From: Ichthyophis bannanicus
Taxonomy: Eukaryota; Chordata; Amphibia; Gymnophiona; Ichthyophiidae
Assembly (NCBI GenBank): GCA_033557465.1
Contig: CM066043.1
Location: forward strand, 78,956,662-79,020,661
Direction of reading: 5' to 3'
DNA: 64,000 nucleotides
Shown here: positions 32,811-44,240 of the stretch, one piece after another
How positions within the stretch are numbered: the first letter of the stretch is position 1
Layout of the letters: every line of letters begins with the position of its first letter
Position numbers and translations under genes: made by a program
Notes under the pieces: generated by a model
What the model saw: only the letters and a program-made list of their open reading frames with translations
Databases searched by the model: none
What the model was told of the DNA's origin: nothing

Positions 32811-33335
32811 GGAGTTTGATTACACGTTGAGCGAAGGAATGTTTTTTCTTATTGGATGGGTTGCCCTGTAGCTTCTTTGCATGTACCCTGGTCTTTCTTT
32901 ATTCTGATGATGTCAATAATCGATCTAAGTTTATCCTTCCATTCCATTCGTTGGTTTGTGGACCTCTATCGTGTCTCCCCTCAGCCGTCTCTTTTCCAGG
33001 TTGGAGGGCCCTGGCCTTTTTGGCCTCTCTTCATGGGGGTGGCCTTCCATCCCCTTTGCCGTTTTGGTGGCTCTTCTCTGTACCTTTTCTAGTGACGTTT
33101 TATCCTTTTTGGGATGCCGTGTCCAGAATTGCGCGCAGTGTTTGAGGTGCGGTCGCACCATGGAATGATACAGAGACATTGTAGTATCCTTTGTTTTATT
33201 CGCCATTCCATTCTTTATGATACGTGCCTTGCGTTCTATTTGCTCTCTTGGCCGTTGCTGCACAGTGGGCGCGGGGTTTTGACATGTTGTTCATGATGAT
33301 GCCTAAATCTTTTTCCTTGTTCCAAATGTGGAGCC
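32811..33335 (-). pseudogene. Minus-strand CR1-type LINE 3' fragment
   Basis: The minus strand reads 'MSLYHSMVRPHLKHCAQFWT' (about 33,116-33,175) and 'LEKVQRRATK', the conserved C-terminal block of CR1-type ORF2, continuing with 'NLEKRRLRGD' at about 33,000. The reading is open for about 110 codons and ends at 32,931. The catalytic domain is absent: 5'-truncated. Confidence 0.72.
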
Positions 33336-33603
33336 TTGCATCATGTAACCATAGTTACATAGCCATAGCACCTCAAATGCCTCATCAGTAAACTAACCAC
33401 GTCAAACAGACGTTCAGCCAGCTCTTTCTGTACAGTTGTAAATAGTTACCCCTTGTTGTCTACTCCAAGTTCTGTCGCCTGTTAATTGTAAACACAAATC
33501 AACAGTTTTGAGATGTGTATTTAAATAGTTCTATGTAAACCGCACTGATGGAAAATAGCGCGGTATATAAGTGCATGTAATAAATAATAATAATAAATAA
33601 TAA
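33336..33603 (+). repeat. L2-type LINE/SINE 3' tail, plus strand
   Basis: 'TATGTAAACCGCACTGATGG' at about 33,532 and 'GCGGTATATAAG', then an AATAAT-rich tail to 33,603, match the 3' end of the L2-like element at 36,168. The upstream 200 bp contains no frame. Confidence 0.6.
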
Positions 33604-33668
33604 ATGCATAGCCAGAATAAAAATAACTACTGAGCAGTAAATACATAGCATCATATGAACATGCTGTG

Positions 33669-34079
33669 ATAGTCAGGGCCAGTGCAAGATTGGAGGCACC
33701 CTAGACAGCCTTCCATCCTGCCACTCCCCATGGCATCCTGCCCCCATTGCCGTGGTTGTCACCCCTCTCTGGGACCTGCAGCAGCAGCAATGGCTCCCAA
33801 ACTGCAACACAGTGCTCTACCAACTCACTCTGGTGTTGTCTCACAGTTTCTTTCTCTTACTATCTGCCGCTTCCACACCCCCCCCCCCCCCCCCCCCCCC
33901 CCAATGCAGATTGTGTTTTCATTTCTTGATTGAGCCTGTGTTATTATGGCTTTCTCTCACTCTAGTTGCACTTCCTACTGGCAGTCATACAGTCAAGAGG
34001 CAAGGCATGAACAGAGCTTGGGCAGGTGATGTATCACACTATTACACTGCATATGATAGCTGCCCTGTGGCTCCTTCTA
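33669..34079. other. Dispersed repeat Y copy and a 25-base C run
   Basis: 33,675-33,790 matches repeat Y at 19,670-19,790. A homopolymer of 25 C lies at 33,878-33,902. Frames crossing it are low complexity. No gene. Confidence 0.6.
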
Positions 34080-34500
34080 AGGACTCTAACCTAATGGTTA
34101 GAGCAGTGGGCAAGTATTTATTTATTTACATTCTCTTATATACCGTGCTATTCTGCATCAGTGCGGTTTACATTGAACAAACTGAAATTACATTGAACAG
34201 GGCATTATAACTTGGAGATAACTATTTTACAGGGAACATGGGCTATGGAGGGTTAAGTGGCTTGCCCAAGACCACAAGGAGCACCTGTGGGACTAGAAAC
34301 CCCAGTCCTTCCAGCCCAAGGTTGCTGTCCTCTAGTGGGATTTGAACCCCTGACCTTCCGGCCTGAAGTACCTTGCCCCAACCACTAGGCCACTCCTCCA
34401 CTCCAAGTATCAGGGAAGGCAGGGTTCAGATTTCACGGATGCTCCTTGTGGCCTTAGGCAAATCACATAAACCTCCATTGTCTCAGATGCAAACTTAAAG
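34080..34500 (+). repeat. tRNA-derived SINE, interrupted by a second SINE
   Basis: The head 'CTAATGGTTAGAGCAGTGGG' (34,091-34,110) is an A-box region. It resumes at 34,404 with a B-box-like 'GGGTTCAGATTTC' at about 34,423 and 'CTTGTGGCCTTAGGCAAATC'. The two halves are separated by a minus-strand SINE flanked by the 7-bp duplication CAAGTAT (34,111-34,117 and 34,404-34,410). Confidence 0.72.
34118..34403 (-). repeat. Complete tRNA-derived SINE with L2-type tail, minus strand
   Basis: Read on the minus strand: an A box in 'GTGGCCTAGTGGTTGGGGC' near 34,395-34,377, a B box GGTTCAAATCCC at 34,349-34,338, the body 'CTTGGGCAAGCCACTTAA', then 'GTAAACCGCACTGATGC', 'CGGTATATAAG' and an (AAATA)n tail at 34,118-34,130. 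The tail equals the 3' end of the L2-like LINE at 36,168, so the SINE probably borrowed that LINE's machinery. Confidence 0.8.
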
Positions 34501-35404
34501 GCCGATATTCAAAGCAATTAACATGCTAACCGTGTTAATCGCAGTGATTGGGATATTCAGTGCCACTAAATATCCCCAGGTGCCATCATTGAAGATCCCA
34601 GTGCTAGCCAGATAGTATCGGGGAAGTCCTGGGGCAGAGTGGAGGTAGCCAGGGAGCAGTGATATTCAGCCACAGCCACGTTATCCCTAAGAGCGCAATT
34701 CCATAATGTGCACATCCAGCCCACAGACACATCTAAACTAAAAATAGGCCCTGTTTGAACATAATTACGGATCCACGGGTCTGGGCATGCCAGCAGGTCC
34801 AGAATCGGCGAGATAGGTTCGGCACGGCACAGGCAAGTGCTCCAGCCGGCCCACGCACGTATCCAGGACATTGCCTGTGCACTGGTGCAAGCACGGGCCA
34901 TGCAATATGATGGAGAAACATTATCAGACGTGGGTAAACATTGTGGATGTCCCCACGCCCAGTGTATTCTGAAAGTTACACGTTTCAGATCCTACTTATT
35001 CCCACAATGTGCCCGTGGATGCCATGCCCCATGGAAAAAACGTGGATCTTCAAAGCTGCTCACCACAGACAGTAGTTTGCTGATGCAAACAAGACATAAA
35101 TAGCAACAGGAAATGACAGCTGCTGCAACCTAGAGCATATACCAGTCCTCCTCATGCCCTGAAAAGTGCTCGGTAATCCCAGTGCACCCCAATACCGTAT
35201 ACAAGAATGTAAATATGAACATGTATGTCAGGACATACTGTGCTTCAACTGGTATGTGGCATTAGGAACTGGCCCCAGTGATGCCTGCCCTGGTCATCTC
35301 TACAAACACGCTGTACACTGCTAGGGATGGACCCTTAGCACGTGCACTAACATTGCAGTTTCCCAAAGGACGCATAATATTGCTGAACAACAAATGTAAG
35401 CTCT
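34501..35404. other. Unassigned stretch with a MITE-like start
   Basis: 'GGCCGATATTCAAAGC' at about 34,500 and 'GGGATATTCAGTGCC' at about 34,550 resemble words near 35,725-36,010 ('CCAATATTCAGCGGC'), suggesting a dispersed element. No coding domain is seen. Confidence 0.4.
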
Positions 35405-35645
35405 TTCATGCCTATGGCCTATAAGTTGACTCATTCTGCTGCTCCGCACTACCATTCCCCTCTTATCTCTCCCTACACCCCTCCCCGGGAATTCTGCTCT
35501 GCTCTGCTCTGCTCTTCTGTCATATCGCTTCTATCTGTGTCCCTCCCTTCTACAGCCAAATCCACCTTGGTGCTCCTTATGCCTGGAACAAACTACCTGA
35601 GTCGGGGAGTTCCAGGGTGGCACCTGTTGGCTTTCTTAAGTTGCA
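35405..35645 (+). mobile_element. L2-like LINE ORF2 C-terminal fragment
   Basis: It aligns by eye with 11,100-11,330: 'CATTCTGCTGCTCCGC', 'CTCTTATCTCTCCCTACAC' and 'TGCCTGGAACAAACTACCTG'. A GCTCT microsatellite (35,490-35,515) has expanded inside it. It is truncated at both ends and noncoding. Confidence 0.65.
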
Positions 35646-36167
35646 GAAGAACTAGGCAATGGCTCAATATTGCCACTGCCTAGTTAGCTTTCGGGTCTGT
35701 GGCCAACCCAGATTTTCAATGCCAGTGGTGGGATATGGCCCCAGCATTGAAAATCTAAGGTTATTTATTTATTTATTTAACGGTTTTTATAGACCACTTT
35801 CCCTATGATCAATGCGGTTTACATTTAAATTTAAACATTACATAGTGTGATAATGAGAAACATGATAAAAGGGTCAAGGGTGGGATCGCATTCAACAACA
35901 ACTTACATATTAATGATGAAATAATGAGCAAGTATAATAATATAATAAAATGAAAACTGAAAACATGAGTAAATCAGAATATAGTGGGCCCAATATTCAG
36001 CGGCAATGGCTACTTGGCAAGCCTAAACCAAATGATTAAGTTATCTGGATCATGAATGAATATCGCCACTATCCAGATCATTTTTCTGCCATCCCGCTGT
36101 CCCATAACTATCCATTTATGAAGAACAAAGTTATGTGCTCACCAGCTACTAGTGAACATATATCGCC
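35646..36167. other. MITE-like DNA holding a LINE/SINE tail
   Basis: 35,763-35,850 on the minus strand is another 'TAAACCGCATTG...' tail with (AAATA)n. The flanks share 'ATTGAAAATCT' and 'CAATATTCAGCGGC' words with each other and with 34,500. No gene. Confidence 0.45.
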
Positions 36168-36428
36168 ATTTATTTATTTATTTAACAACTTTTATATACC
36201 GCACTATTCATAATCAGTGCGGTTTACATAGAACAAGAAAGCATCAGACAAGATACAATTATCTGTTTTTTGTTTACATATAACAGGAACAATAACTTGG
36301 GTAACCGGGGTAATTATTTACAACAAATAATAGTCAGTGTAACTATTTACATTTGGAGGACATATTGTATAAAAAAGAACCTTGTTAATATGAGAGAGAG
36401 GTGTGAAGTGTTGTTGGGATAGCAGAGG

Positions 36429-37235
36429 TTAAGTGGAAAGAACGGGATTGTTGCTATTTGAGTGTGCCTGTGTTACTATGTTCTCTGGGAAATATTTGAT
36501 GAAAAGGTGATGTTTCAAGGCCTTCTTGAACTGGAAGAGATCAGCGATGGCCCTAATATGTGGTGGGAGGGTGTTCCAAAGTTTTGGAGCGCATAAACTG
36601 AAGGATCGGTTTACTGTTGTGGAGTTGTATCTTAAGGACTCTTTTGGTACCATTAGCATGTTTAATTCCGTGGTTCTTCTTAGCCTGTTGGTAGGGATTG
36701 GTTGGATCATCTCTGATAATGATGAGGGAGCGAGTCCTTTGTGAGCTTTAAAGGCCAGGAGCAGAGTCTTGAAGGTGATTCTCGCTTGGATAGGGAGCCA
36801 ATGTAGTTGTTTCAGGAGAGGTGTTACATGTTCTCTTTTAGGTACCCCGAAAAGCACTCTTGCTGCACTGTTTAAGGCTAGTTGAAGCGGGTTTAGGGTA
36901 GATTGAGGGAGCCCTTGTAATATAGAGTTTGCGAAGTCAAAATGGGGAATAGTTAGAGCCTGGTAGACCGTACGGAAATCACCTGGATCAATCAGTTGGC
37001 GGAGGTGTCTGAGGGAGCGAATCTTGAAATACACTGCCCTTACTGTGTTGGCTATGTGGGACTTCATATCCAGATTCTGATCCAGAGTCACTCCAAGGTA
37101 TCGGATGTGGGATTTTACTTGCAACTTGGCATCTTGAACCTCAAGGAATGTGGGTGGTGTGAACTTAGAGTTCCTTGAGATAAAAAGAACTTCCATTTTT
37201 TGTGCTGGATTCTGAGATTTTGAGTCAGTAGCCAA
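36429..37235 (-). pseudogene. L2-like ORF2, C-terminal part
   Basis: 268 open codons continue the preceding piece in another frame: 'IRYLGVTLDQNLDMKSHI', 'TVYQALTIPHFDFANSILQG', 'LNSAARVLFGVPK', 'LHWLPIQARITFKTLLLAFK' and 'LCAPKLWNTLPPHIR'. These are the thumb and C-terminal blocks typical of L2-type proteins. It ends at 36,429 and is followed by about 260 bp of 3' UTR. Confidence 0.85.
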
Positions 37236-38394
37236 TTTGAGATGGCATTAAAACAGTTGGTTATGGGGGTGAGGATCATATTATCTATGCAGAACGGCAT
37301 ATATAGTAACACGTCATCAGCATAGATCATACAGTTGACATTGAAGGACCTGATAATGTTGCATATAGGTTGCATGTATATGTTAAATAGTAGTGATGAT
37401 AGAGAGGAACCTTGCGGGACTCCTTGTCCTTGGTGAAACGGATCTGATGTTTCACCATTTGAGCGAACATGCTGCCATCTCTCTGAGTTGCACCATTCGA
37501 GAGCATTTCCACAAAGGCCCTTCTCTCTTAGGCGGATAATGAGAAGATCGTGACAGACCGAATCAAAAGCAGCCGCAATATCTAAAAAGATGAGAACAAA
37601 ACCCTGTTTGATGTTATTGATACCAGAGTTTAGGCTGTTGAGGAGTGAAGTGAGGAGCGTCTCGACCCCGTGCGATTCTCTGAAACCATGTTGACAGGTA
37701 TCCAAAGGCGCTTCAGTGTCAATATGGTCTTGTAGTTGTCTGTAGGCTATTTTTTCAATTATTTTTGCAAGAGTGGGTATGCTGGAAATGGGTCGGTAAG
37801 AGTCTGTTTTTTGTGGATCTAACTTGAGGTTTTTCAGTAGAGGTCTGATAGATGTCTGTTTGAGGGCAGCAGGGAATGAGCCGGTGTCGAATGATAGCCT
37901 TATGATCTTGGATATTATTGGAGCAAGCTCTTTGCGAAGATCCTTTATCCAGAAGGCTGGACAAGGATCAGTATGTGCTGTGGATAAGTTGAGAGATGAA
38001 ATCATATCTTCAATCAGCTTCAAAGAAGGGGTGGTGAATGATACTAAAGTTGCTGGGAGCCCCTGAATGCTCGGGACAGGGGGTATTGTAATTTTATTTG
38101 TACAGCACATCTTAGATTGTATGTAAAGAGCGTATTCTTGTGGGTTGATTTCACACTGGTGTTCCGGTGAAGGTTCCTTGGCTAGTTTCTTGACAAGAGT
38201 AAATAGGTCGTGGGGTTTATTTAGAGCACGTCTCAGGATGTCTGTATGATATAGTTTCATTTTTTCTGAAATGGCTTTACGGTGGGCGTCAAGATGTTGC
38301 ATGTATGTAGTCTGATTGGTATTGGTGCGTGACCTCCTCCATTTCTTCTCAAGCTTCTTCTCAAGCTTTGAACATTGGACTGTACTGTGAGTTT
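37115..38394 (-). pseudogene. L2-like ORF2, reverse transcriptase part
   Basis: The frame is open on the minus strand from 38,458, but the first 20-odd codons derive from an adjoining SINE. Reverse transcriptase blocks: 'SYRPISSIPTLAKIIEKI', 'CQHGFRESHGVETLLTSLLN', 'LIFLDIAAAFDSVCHDLLI', 'GVPQGSSLSSLLFNIYM' and 'MIYADDVLLYMPF'. The YADD active site is intact. The frame is lost near 37,190-37,235 by a single shift and continues in the next entry. That only one shift separates nearly 680 codons suggests a fairly young copy. Confidence 0.85.
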
Positions 38395-38510
38395 GTACCT
38401 GAGGTAATGGAGGGGTAAGTGACTTGCCCGAGGCCACAGATTTGATCCCTGGCTTCATAGATTCTCAGCCCACTTCTCTAACCACTAGGCTACTCTACTA
38501 CTGTCATGCT
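38395..38510 (-). repeat. tRNA-derived SINE fragment, minus strand
   Basis: The minus strand shows 'GTAGCCTAGTGGTTAGAG' (about 38,495-38,478), a B-box-like GGATCAAATCT (38,450-38,440) and 'GGGCAAGTCACTTACCCCTC'. Same body as 34,118-34,403. It lies at the 5' end of the L2-like LINE, possibly as a chimeric insertion. Confidence 0.7.
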
Positions 38511-39479
38511 AGGGCTGCAGTCTCTGAAATCCCACAGTGCTTTTAAATAAGTGCTAGAACTCAAATCTTATCTTAAAGAACATCTTCAGTACCCATCAGT
38601 ATGTCAAGACTTTGGCGACTGTACATAATTGATATGTGTTTCTATCTGCTAGCAAAACAAAAATGTGCTTACCACTATTACAAAACTTCTGGGATTAATG
38701 TTTCAGAAATCAGAAGCATTTTAAGAATGCTGGTGTCTTTAAATAGCTAAAAATATCAAGAATTTTTCCATCCTGAGTAGGAGCTCATTCATAGGTGTGC
38801 GTCAGGGATATATTGATCATGAACAGTGTTTCACAATAGGAAGGGGCATGAAAAGGGGAGCGAGGAGGTGTTCTGTTTTTTACTTCCCTGTAGCCCCGCA
38901 GTTCACTGGAGGTTCCCACTGCTGAGGCATTCATCTTAGTTCCACCATATCCTCAGCTTGTGCCCAGTAAGCATCTAAAGACAGAAAAGTCTTCACCCAG
39001 TAACATCAAGAAAAGCAAAGGGAGTGAGAAAGCTAGCCAATAGGGAACAAGAGATGCACTTATGGTCCCACAGGAGGGTAATTTAATAAAGCTTTTTGTG
39101 TTCGCCAACCCTGTTTTACCAGCAAAAAAGGGCTTTTACTAAATTATCCAGGGCTTCTGCATGTATAAAACACACATGGAGTATGCTCATGCCTACTTGT
39201 ATGCAACGCAAGGGTACACATGGTAGGGGGAGGAGTTATGAAGCGTGCACATACCTTATAAATTATGCATGAACTTTTACGCTAGCCCCCAAGCAGATGT
39301 AAATGTACGTGCGAGACGTGGCCATGTTGAGCGTGAACACACCGGCTAGAAGATATTTTTAAGATGTGATAGACACTTCAACAGTAGTTTGAGATGATAT
39401 GTATATAATTTAAATAAAATCATGGATTAAAACAATGGGTTTTTCTGACCCACGAGGACAAGATTGACTAATGTGTGAG
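38511..39479. other. Unassigned DNA with a MITE-like block
   Basis: Around 39,070-39,260 'GGAGGGTAATTTAATAAAGC' and related words recall the inverted termini at 2.4-4.4 kb. No reading frame with a domain is seen. Confidence 0.4.
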
Positions 39480-39902
39480 GAACAACTCTGAGGTCTTTCC
39501 CCCTTTTTTATTTTTGCGTATACAACAAAGGAAAAAGCTATAGAACATATTCCAGTTCTTTATACAACTTTGCACAACTTTGAGCTCTCCCCCCCTACTA
39601 CCTTCTTTACATCCACCCGCACCAGGCCAGTGAATAACATCATCCAACAAACTAATCAACACACACAAAAGGACTTTCCAGAACTCTCGCACTACGATCA
39701 GTTCTTCTCTTTACATCCTCCGCCTGCAGTTCCATAGTACCCCCTAGCCCTGCCTACCCTTCCCCCCTCCCCACTCACCCCCCCCTACACCTCCCCTCCC
39801 ACCCAAGCCCCGCTTATCCTCCTCAGCATAACTCCAGAACTTTCAATCACCCTTACCCTTAAAGACTACAGAGCTCCTACTTAGGGTAGACAGTCTCAGT
39901 CC
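39480..39902 (-). other. L1-like 3' UTR with polypurine tract
   Basis: On the coding strand, 39,815-39,740 is G-rich with runs of five to eight G. Mammalian L1 elements carry a comparable G-rich polypurine tract in the 3' UTR. AATAAA-like and A-rich sequence marks the end near 39,505-39,520. Confidence 0.6.
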
Positions 39903-42900
39903 TCAAACTTCTCCCACACTCGTGCAAACCATTCCTGTTTCTTCATGCCTAACAATTGGGCTGTTTTTCTCTCCATACTCTTTAGCTCTCACATTGCACA
40001 CCGCCATTCTTGAATCTCCAGGGGGGGACTCTGACAACCATTTTCTCAATATACATAGCTTCGCCACAATAAACGCCCTCTGACAGAGCTGCTGAAATGG
40101 TCTCCCAAAACTATTCCCGGTCCCCAAGAGTCCAAACAGGCACCCCTCAGGTAGCGGAAGCGTGTATGGCTGGCCCTGCCCGCTAACCTCCCGCCAAACT
40201 ACCCCCCAGAACCTCTGTATCTTTGGACACGCCCAGAATTTATGTGTAAACGTTCCAGATTCTACTCCACAGAGCCTACACACATCTGTCGAGATCATGC
40301 CCGCTCTCGCTGCCCACACATCATGAACATAAGCCTGCCATAAGAACCTATACTGTATTTCCTGTAATTTGACCGATTCGGACAGATCTTTTATTGCTCG
40401 AAAAGCCTGCTGCAACAAGTCTTCGGTAATGTGACCCATCCCATCACGCTGCCAGCGCACCGCTAAGTTCCGCAACGGACCAAAATCATTGGCCAGACCA
40501 AGCTCTCCCCTCAATTGTGACACTGTTAATTTATCCTCTAGCGTACACAACAGGTCTAACATCCCCCCTACTTTCAGTACTGGGCCATGGATCAGCTGCA
40601 GCTGCCGGACATAGTGCCTGGCCTGCAAATAGAAATAAAATTGCTTAGGTTCTAACTTATATCTCCTCTGCAACTCTAAGAAAGATTCCATTTCTGACTC
40701 TCCCATCATCCGCAGATGTCCCACGCATATCACTCCCCGCCTAGCCCATTCTTTCCCCACTCGACCTTGGGACCCCGGAAGAAAGTCCATATTCCCTACT
40801 AATAGTAAACAGTCCGTGCCCCTCCAACCAATTTTCCTATATTGATACAATACCTTCCAAGCCTGGCGCAAGGTTTGTAAGTAAGCTGAGGCTTTCCAGG
40901 CCAGACTCACCTCTGCCCTCCGCCTATGCAGCATACATGTCCTGTGACCAGGTCTCGGCATCTCATCTACTAAACCAAGTGGTATACTATCTTCCAGACC
41001 TAAAATAAGATCTCGTAGAGGTCGAACCAGGTACATCACGTTATAAAGTTGCAATGGCATCAAGCCCAGTCCCCCTTCCTCCTTTGGCCGCATCAAAACT
41101 GAGAGGGCTATCCGGGGTCTCCGCCCTTTCCATAAAAATTTGTTCAGATGCTTCTGCAACACCAATATATCTTTTTTTAAAATCTAAAGAGGGACGTGCC
41201 ATAACAAATAAATCCACCTGGGAAGTTCCACCATTTTAAATAGGGCGACTCTTCCCATCAAAGAAATAGGCAGATTTTGCCACTTCGCCAACCTCGCTAT
41301 TGTTTTCTCTAACATTGGCTGGACATTGATATTATACAACTGTGACATCTTCTCAGGGATCTGAATCCCCAGATACCGAATTTGACCCTCTGCCCACATT
41401 AACGGAAATTCACCTTGCCACGCTTCCTTAACTACTCCTCCCACATCTAGCACCAGCGATTTTGTTTTGTTAATCTTTAATCCTGAAAAGGACCCAAACC
41501 ACTCAATCTGTTGCAATGCTAATGCGAGCGATCCTTGCGGGTCCCTTAAACAAAGTAGCATGTCATCCGCAAATGCGCTTATTTTTATGCCCCCGTCCAC
41601 TCCATTCCCCTTAACTTTTCTAGCCTATTTAAGGTCAGCAATAAAGGCTCCAATTGTAAGACAAACAAAAGGGGGGAGAGGGGTCATCCCTGCCGGGTCC
41701 CTCTCTGCAACTCAAACGACTGTGAGTAGTCTCCCCCAATCTGAATGTTAGCTAACGGTTCCTTATACAGGGCCTTTACCCACCCCAAATATGCTCCACC
41801 AAAACCAAAGCGTTTCATCACCTCGAACATATATGGCCAAGAAACCCTATCGAATGCTTTCTCTGCGTCCAGACTCACTAATATAAGTGGTATCTTTTGG
41901 GAGAGGCAGAAATCCATACTCAATAAGATCTTACTAATATTTAAAAAAGCCTCTCGACCCTTAACAAAACCCGACTGGTGGGATCCAATTAACCTCGGCA
42001 AGACTCCCTGCAATCTCAGTGCTAGTATCGACGCCAGCAACTTCATATCACAATTTATTAACGAAATCGGCCTATAAGCTGCCGGATCTTCCCGATCTTT
42101 ACGCCGTCCTCATTTCTCTCAGAAAAGTCCCTGACTCCAACACCTCCGCATACAGCGCAGCTAGAGTAGGCGTTACACTATGTTCCAACATTTTGTAAAA
42201 CTCTATCCCAAACCCATCTGGCCCCGGGGCTTTGTGAGGCGCCCCTGATTTGATGGCACGCTGTATTTCCCACCCTGATATTGGTTTGTTCAGCTCCTCT
42301 AATTCCAATGCCGTTAGCTTCGGCAATGCCACTGCGTCCAAAAAATCCTTTCCTGCTCCCTATCCTCTATATCCGGAGTGTACAGGTCTTGATAAAACTG
42401 CCTAAAAATCTGCACAATTTGCTGCATGTCTGTATGCCTTACCCCTGTTTTATCCTGAATTACAGCTATAACTCTAGTGCCAGTCCCCTCACGCACTAGG
42501 CGGGCCAGCAGTCCACCGGCACGATCCCCATATCGAAAAAACTGATGCCTATAGTACTGCATGGAGTACACTGCTCTTTCCTGCAACAAGAGATTTAAAC
42601 TTTTCTGCCGTTCCAGGTAGATTGCTAGGCCGTCCGGGTCCCTCCTTGCCGAAACATTCCGCTTAAGATCCTGAAGTTCTTGCGCTAAGCACAATACCGT
42701 TTCATTAATTTTTTTCCGTTCTCTCGCCACAAATGCAATAATGTGCCCTCTTATCACTGCTTTCCCTGCTTCCCATATAACAGCAGCTTTACTTGCAGGG
42801 GTATCATTAAATCGCAAGTATTACGCCCAGTGCCTCGCTAAATACAGCTGAAACTCATTGTTTTTCCATAACTGCCTCGGAAATGACCACTTGCTCCTTT

Positions 42901-43740
42901 CACCTCTCCATCCTCTCCAATCCATTTTGACTATCGCATGATCCGAGACAACAATAGGATTAATCAAAATTTTTGCGACTTTACCAAAATGCTCTCTGGA
43001 AGTCAGCATATAATCTATCCGGGACCACGATTGATGGGCTCTCGACAGATGCGTGTAGTCTCGCTCTCCTTCATGCAACACTCTCCAGGCATCTATTAGC
43101 CCTCCCACTCTACAGACGTAGCTTACTCCTTTCCTCTTCCACCCTCCTCCCCCCTTTGATTGTGACCTGTCTAATTCGGGGTCATGCGGACAATTGAAGT
43201 CACCTGCCAACATTACTGGGACTTTCGGGGCAGCCATTACCTTCCTTGCAATAGTCTGAAAAAACTGATGATTATAAGTATTTGGAGCATAAATATTCCC
43301 CAAGAATAGCTCCTCACCTTGTATCCGGATGTGCAGAAAGATATATCTCCCCAGTGTATCTGTCTCCTCCTTAATCAGGGCTGCTGAGATCCCTTTTTTA
43401 TCACGATCGCTACACCTCCCTTTCGGACTCTTGACGAGGCTGCATATATTTGACCCACCCAATCCTTCTTCAATTTCTGATGTTCAATCGCACTCAAATG
43501 AGTTTCTTGCAAGAGTGCTACGTGAACTCCCTCTCGTTTTAACAACTGCAGAATCTTGGTACGCTTTACTGGCGAGTTCACTCCCCCCACATTCCACGTG
43601 GCTATGCGCAAGTCATTTCTCATCTCCCTCCTCTCTCCTGGATATATCAGTAAGTCTCCACTCCACTTTCCACTTTGCCCAGAGTTGCCCAGCCTCAGCC
43701 CCAAGCTCTCCTCCCATCTCTTCACCACATCTACTACCAA
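39903..43740 (-). pseudogene. L1-like ORF2 (endonuclease + reverse transcriptase), broken
   Basis: The endonuclease starts with 'RIATWNVGGVNSPVKR' and 'ALLQETHL' (43,740-43,375), then, in another frame, 'LAGDFNCPHDPELDRS' and 'VVSDHAIVKMDW' (43,462-42,821), so the N, E, GDFN and SDH catalytic blocks are present. Reverse transcriptase follows: 'APGPDGFGIEFYKML' (about 42,200), 'GFVKGREAFLNI', 'LDAEKAFDRVSW' (about 41,865) and 'ISAFADDMLLCL' (about 41,555-41,585). The C-terminal 420 codons (41,165-39,903) keep 'FLWKGRRPRIALSVL' and a late cysteine-rich stretch 'CRLCGVESGTFTHKFWAC'. Pieces lie in at least three frames, so I count about four frameshifts and two stops. Confidence 0.86.
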
Positions 43741-43749
43741 TCTGCATCC

Positions 43750-44240
43750 TAAAGCGTCCTACCCTCCTTCTCCCTACAGCACTTGTCCCCTCCCCCCCTC
43801 CCTTCCCCCCCCACCCAACCCCCCCCCAGCTCCCCAACCCCCGCCCTCCTCCCCCCGGCCCCTGCCCCTACCTCCCACACCCACTCTCCCCCATTAAAAT
43901 AGCTCACCACCATCCTTAGCTAATTGCTGAGGCCCGATCGCGTGTGTTACGCCGCAGGGCTGCCCCAAGTCCAGTTGCATATGCCACAGTGGTCTCACCC
44001 CCCTCCCAAACTATACAACCCCACCCTCCGACTAAACACTACAGATTAACGTATTATTATAGAACTTGTACACACCAACATTAACAATAATCTTTACCCT
44101 CTCCACCCCCTATTCCACACCGTTCTTGTGCAGTAAGTTAGCCAATTTGCCACCCTTAATCGAGTCCACAATTACTGCAATAAGTCCTCTTTATTGCTGT
44201 TATCCCCACCGACTCTTTTCCGCACTTCCGCGTAGGCCCA
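43750..44240 (-). other. L1-like inter-ORF region, strongly G-rich on coding strand
   Basis: No frame is needed here; plus-strand frames of 113 and 196 codons across it are shadows. 43,780-43,890 is almost pure C with short T and A interruptions on the plus strand, so the element's RNA would carry many G runs of four or more. Confidence 0.6.

Larger units (their letters stand above)
32640..33668 (+). repeat. Dispersed repeat X, second copy, split by insertions
   Basis: The left part (32,640-32,810) and right part (33,600-33,668) together match 19,030-19,280. Everything between, a minus-strand LINE and a plus-strand LINE/SINE tail, was inserted at one point in the repeat. The intact copy serves as an empty-site reference. 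Confidence 0.6.
36168..38394 (-). mobile_element. L2-like LINE, minus strand, 5'-truncated
   Basis: A continuous minus-strand element with about two thirds of ORF2, a short 3' UTR and a (TTTA)n end at 36,168-36,185. The 3' end 'GTAAACCGCACTGATT...GCGGTATATAAAAG' is the template of the tails seen on SINEs in this window. There is no endonuclease domain: the copy starts upstream of the reverse transcriptase. Confidence 0.85.

Noticed and set aside
33878..33902. Functional significance for the 25-base C run
   Set aside because: Homopolymers of this length are common slippage products and may also be miscounted by sequencing.
43329..43919. 196- and 113-codon plus-strand frames at 43.3-43.9 kb
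   Set aside because: They are complements of the L1-like ORF2 start and of its G-rich inter-ORF block; the predicted proteins are Pro/Ser runs.
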